Part shown: piece after piece, positions 8,136 through 10,511 of the stretch
How the letters are laid out: each line of letters begins with the position of its first letter
Position numbering within the stretch: the first letter of the stretch is position 1
NCBI GenBank assembly: GCA_015478945.1
Contig: JABUQX010032511.1
Span: forward strand, 17,501 to 28,011
From: Trachelipus rathkii
Lineage: Eukaryota > Arthropoda > Malacostraca > Isopoda > Trachelipodidae
Direction of reading: 5' to 3'
DNA length: 10,511 nt
Position numbers and translations under genes: made by a program
Notes under the pieces: generated by a model
What the model was told of the DNA's origin: nothing
Databases searched by the model: none
What the model saw: the letters and a program-made list of their open reading frames with translations, nothing else

Positions 8136-8176
8136 TTGTCAGATCCTATAAGGGAATTTGACATTTTTTTCGCGGT

Positions 8177-8270
8177 TTCCGGTTTCTCGGCCGGAAGTCT
8201 TTTTGAAAATATTCAAAGTGTAAGAGGAAATGATGGTTACATGAGTTCCTTGGAACTTTCCTTTGAATAT
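8177..8270. repeat. Cluster of three small inverted repeats
   Basis: Three hairpin-forming pairs lie within 94 bases. TTCCGG (8177-8182) pairs with CCGGAA (8191-8196) across 8 bases. ATATTCAAAG (8209-8218) pairs with CTTTGAATAT (8261-8270). Inside that loop, AGTTCC (8244-8249) pairs with GGAACT (8252-8257) across 2 bases. The surrounding 8136-8355 is open on both strands (60 codons +, 69 codons -) but neither frame resembles a known protein. The structures are seen directly. A role, such as an element terminus, RNA fold or protein site, is unproven. Confidence 0.55.
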
Positions 8271-8290
8271 CATCTTTTGGTAACTGAAAT

Positions 8291-8438
8291 GCAGATATTG
8301 GTGGTGAAGTTGAAATAAGAAATTGTAGATCTCTGTATTTTAAGGGAAGAAACACTTCGTTAAAGCGTTGTTTGTCCTCAATATATGAGGTCTTCCTGCG
8401 TTTTTGAAAAATGATATATAATGTCTCTCTGAATATTA
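8291..8438. other. No feature recognised
   Basis: Mixed-composition DNA between the palindrome cluster and the long pyrimidine-rich frame. No repeat, RNA or coding motif was identified. Confidence 0.6.
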
Positions 8439-8945
8439 TTGGTAGTAGTACTTGGAAGGAAGAGTAATTGTTTGGCTAGTAACTGCTATAATGTTTGTGG
8501 ATATTTAAGGTCTGGTTGTTCTACCTTCTTTCCAACTCATATTAAGGAATTCTCTTGGTCGCCTCCATACTGCTACATCATTTATCTACCTCTTTCATGG
8601 CCTTCAATTATTGTGCTATTTTTCGCTGCGACAGCAGTTTTTATTTTGTTTTTTCATCCTTTTTTCTACTTTCAATTTTCTTTCCACCGATCAGTAAAAA
8701 TTTATATATGTCAGTTAAGTAGTCGTGGTGTCTCTGGGTCTCTTATACAGGTATTGTATACAGACATATTTTATCTTCGTTTTTGTTATATCTCTATATT
8801 TTGTCTTAGTTTGGGTAATTTCCTTTCTCTTCTTTTTATCATCAATCTGAAATTCTCGCGCTATAATGCTTTCTCAGTCTTCCTTTATGTCTCTGCCTGT
8901 CATTTCCTCCTCAGAAATTTTCTACGAGAGATATGCTTGAGTTAG
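8439..8945 (+). pseudogene. Long pyrimidine-rich open frame, possible retroelement relic
   Basis: The frame is open for 168 codons on the + strand but has no ATG at its beginning. It is rich in Phe, Leu, Ser, Tyr, Ile and Cys because the strand is T- and C-rich, and low A content alone reduces stops. One segment, about 8541-8640, reads SWSPPYC, then IYLP, then SWPSIIVLFFAATAVF. That faintly follows the spacing of the C-terminal P.CRT...F.P..SRLWNSLP..VF.....L..F block of Jockey-like non-LTR elements. The tryptophan and proline positions fit, but the Asn-Ser-Leu core is missing. It could be a decayed second retroelement, or composition-driven chance. Without a start, a signal peptide or recognisable domains I do not propose a working gene. 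Confidence 0.2.
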
Positions 8946-9062
8946 CCCTTCAATATGTAGAATCAATTGATGATAGAATGATTTTGCCTTATTAGTTTTC
9001 CAATAACCATGAAAAATGGTTTACAAACTTAGAATTTTTTCAAGTATTTTGCCATTTTTAAG

Positions 9063-9210
9063 CAGTCAACAGCTTAAATGATGAACTTGTTCTATATATA
9101 GATACTTGCAAGAAGAGTTCTTTCTCAAACATTCATTTCTTTCTAGAATCAAATATGTGCTATTCCCCCTTGTATTAACAGTCAAAGCTTAAATGAAGTG
9201 GGCTTGCAAG
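9063..9210. repeat. Diverged direct repeat, two copies about 116 bases apart
   Basis: CAGTCAACAGCTTAAATG (9063-9080) recurs as CAGTCAAAGCTTAAATG (9179-9195), one base shorter. CTTGCAAGA follows in both copies (9105 and 9203), with about 20 fewer bases between the blocks in the second copy. A possible third, weaker copy begins CAGCTCAAAAACTGGAATG at 9252. This looks like an old tandem duplication with indels. Confidence 0.5.
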
Positions 9211-9517
9211 ATGTTGATCCAAGTCTCTTTTGTATTCTTTTAAGTTACTTACAGCTCAAAAACTGGAATGAATTGAAATGTGTACAAATATTCTAACATT
9301 TCTTTATTACATCAGCACTGTTCTTTGAGAAAATAAGCATCTTTATAATTGAAGTTTATGAATAAAACAAGAAAACTTGTGCATCTCTGCTAAATCAGTT
9401 TCCAAGTTTCATGTTACATGCTCTATCTCGAAGGGTTAAATGGATTATGTTAGGAGGAACTTCCCGATCATTCACTTCGTAATTCTCAAATTTAATAGTG
9501 ATTTTAATGATAATTAG

Positions 9518-9571
9518 AGAACCTGGGAATACTTGCAATGGAGTACACAGTCCATGGTTTTCAAACTGCTG
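9518..9571 (+). other. Possible short exon flanked by splice-like signals
   Basis: A 54-base segment is preceded by an AG (ATAATTAG) after a moderately T-rich stretch. It ends before a near-consensus donor, CTG|GTAAGC (GT at 9572). All of it is open in two frames, one reading LENLGILAMEYTVHGFQT. The length is a multiple of three. Neither reading matches a protein I know. Splice-like words occur by chance, so this is only a candidate. Confidence 0.15.
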
Positions 9572-9600
9572 GTAAGCAGGAGTCGTTAGCATGAAATAAA

Positions 9601-10350
9601 TGAGTGTTTGAAATTTAATTAGCTCTCTATGATATCTGTAGTAAATCTAATCTGATCATCCTTAGATAACTTCTCGAAACTGCGAACTCAATTTCCTTCG
9701 TATGAAGTTGGTAAATTTCTTCCCTACAATAATATTTTCTCTACTAGGAATAAGATATTTTGGTTGAGATGGGCACATAAGTTCTTATGATGCCCTTTCT
9801 TCTGTGAACTGTTGATGGCCGGGTTACTCATTGCGATAAAATTTCATTATTTTCTGTGATTTTGTATTATATACCAATCGTTTTGGGGAGAACGACCTCT
9901 CTTCAAACCTGCACTTTTCAGGCTGGATGCTATTGTTCTTTTGTGGTTTCTCCTGTTCTAGAAATACAAGACTCTCCCTTTTAATATTAAATTCTTTTGG
10001 ACTTCCACGTCTCTCTTCAATGAGATTTTCCAAAGTATGTTCATGACAGTGGCGTTGTATCTAAATTATACAGATTTTTATGTTTGATATCGTTAATTAT
10101 ATAAAATATATTTTTTGTACATTTTATATAGTTAAAGGAAAGCTCACAAGAAATTCCGGTTCCGGTGTAAAGGGGATCATTTTTCCACAAAGAAAACCCA
10201 TTTTCGTTAATTGTAGGAAGATTAAACAAAAAGAATGTTTTTTTTTTTTGTGTTTACATTTGCTCATAATGATGTTCACATACGTAAAGAAAGAATTATT
10301 TTATTTTCTTAAGATTTTTTATTAGGATATTTCATTTATTTATGTTCTTA
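9601..10350. other. Intron-like DNA, no confirmed gene
   Basis: Balanced AT-rich sequence with a poly-T run at 10238-10249. The overlapping open frames at 10041-10229 (-) and 10080-10325 (+) show no family features. The minus-strand frame at 9824-10060 is described separately. Confidence 0.5.
9824..10060 (-). pseudogene. Minus-strand open frame with a faint zinc-finger-like segment
   Basis: The minus strand is open from just after a TAG at 10063-10061 down to a stop at 9826-9824, about 78 codons, with no early ATG. Composition is hydrophilic and rich in Glu, Lys, Arg and Ser, which is more protein-like than the neighbouring frames. One stretch reads EKCRFEERSFSPKRLVYNT, which resembles a C2H2 finger (E-K-x-C-x-x-C-x-x-S-F-x-x-x-x-x-L-x-x-H) with the second Cys and the His replaced. 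It could be a decayed finger exon, an internal exon of something else, or chance. I lean to chance or relic. Confidence 0.15.
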
Positions 10351-10401
10351 CATGCACACAGATGCATGCCTATACTCATGTTTAGGCATTATGTGTGCAT
10401 G
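10351..10401. repeat. 51-base inverted repeat / hairpin
   Basis: CATGCACACA (10351-10360) pairs perfectly with TGTGTGCATG (10392-10401). ATGCCTA (10366-10372) pairs with TAGGCAT (10383-10389). The two stems are separated by an asymmetric bulge of five bases on the left and two on the right, and closed by a 10-base loop. That gives 17 paired bases in a 51-base structure. It is shorter than a typical animal microRNA precursor stem. It may be a CA/TG-repeat palindrome or a small mobile-element end. No function is assigned. Confidence 0.6.
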
Positions 10402-10511
10402 AGCATTGTGTTAATACTATAATACTATATGAAAAATTGTCCTGCAAAGTTTTATACTGGAATATAACAGGTTTAATCATATCCACTGGAATTTTTCATC
10501 GTACTTTGAAT

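Larger units (their letters stand above)
8946..9600. other. Intron-like host DNA with a diverged direct repeat
   Basis: Base composition is more balanced between strands than in the 2.6-7.4 kb block. No protein is recognised. A minus-strand ATG frame (9592-9395, 65 codons) and a possible + strand exon (9518-9571) overlap; at most one is likely to be real. The repeat at 9063-9210 is listed separately. Confidence 0.5.

Noticed and set aside
9395..9592. 65-codon ATG-initiated minus-strand frame
   Set aside because: No recognised domain or supporting upstream signal, and it overlaps a competing + strand exon candidate; length is within chance for this composition.
1..10511. CRISPR array, phage-defence cassette or bacterial operon
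   Set aside because: No regularly spaced identical repeats, no clustered co-directional genes and no ribosome-binding sites; composition and the retroelement point to an animal genome.

Overview
The window looks like non-coding DNA from an animal nuclear genome, most likely an arthropod and possibly a decapod crustacean. It is very AT-rich, holds several long (TA)n-type microsatellites, and has no dense gene array, ribosome-binding sites or operons. It also carries the ruins of an APE-endonuclease/reverse-transcriptase non-LTR retrotransposon. No intact protein-coding gene, tRNA, rRNA or CRISPR array could be supported. The decapod suggestion rests on remembered resemblance to retroelement proteins common in crab and shrimp genomes, so it is only a lean.

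Layout. 1-900: unremarkable AT-rich DNA with a degenerate tandem repeat of about 43 bp (about 258-385). 920-1430: a GC-richer island whose minus strand has two coding-like stretches, a lysine/glutamate-rich frame and a small basic peptide frame. 1430-2005: two TA-rich tracts separated by a GC-richer island (1660-1835). 2006-3650: T-rich, TA-rich DNA with no recognisable gene. About 3655-6450: the main feature, a decayed + strand non-LTR retrotransposon. Read across frameshifts and stops it goes in order from an endonuclease remnant, through a linker, to reverse transcriptase motifs and a long C-terminal region. 6450-6790: its probable 3' tail. 6790-7440: TA-rich microsatellite DNA. 7440-8440: AT-rich DNA with a short G-rich island at 7911 and a cluster of small palindromes at 8177-8270. 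8439-8945: a pyrimidine-rich open frame of 168 codons, possibly a second retroelement relic. 8946-10511: compositionally balanced, intron-like sequence with a diverged direct repeat, a possible short exon, a zinc-finger-like open frame on the minus strand and a 17-bp hairpin near the right end.

The only biological unit readable with confidence is the retrotransposon. Its domain order and roughly 2.8-kb coding span fit an RTE-like element that encodes endonuclease and reverse transcriptase in one protein. It is dead: the catalytic YADD box is broken by a one-base loss and there are many stops and frame changes. Its 5' part gives way to TA-rich sequence. I see no functional novel system. The unexplained items are the minus-strand frames near 1-1.4 kb, the structured elements near 8.2 and 10.4 kb, and the strong T-over-A and G-over-C strand asymmetry of about 2.6-7.4 kb.
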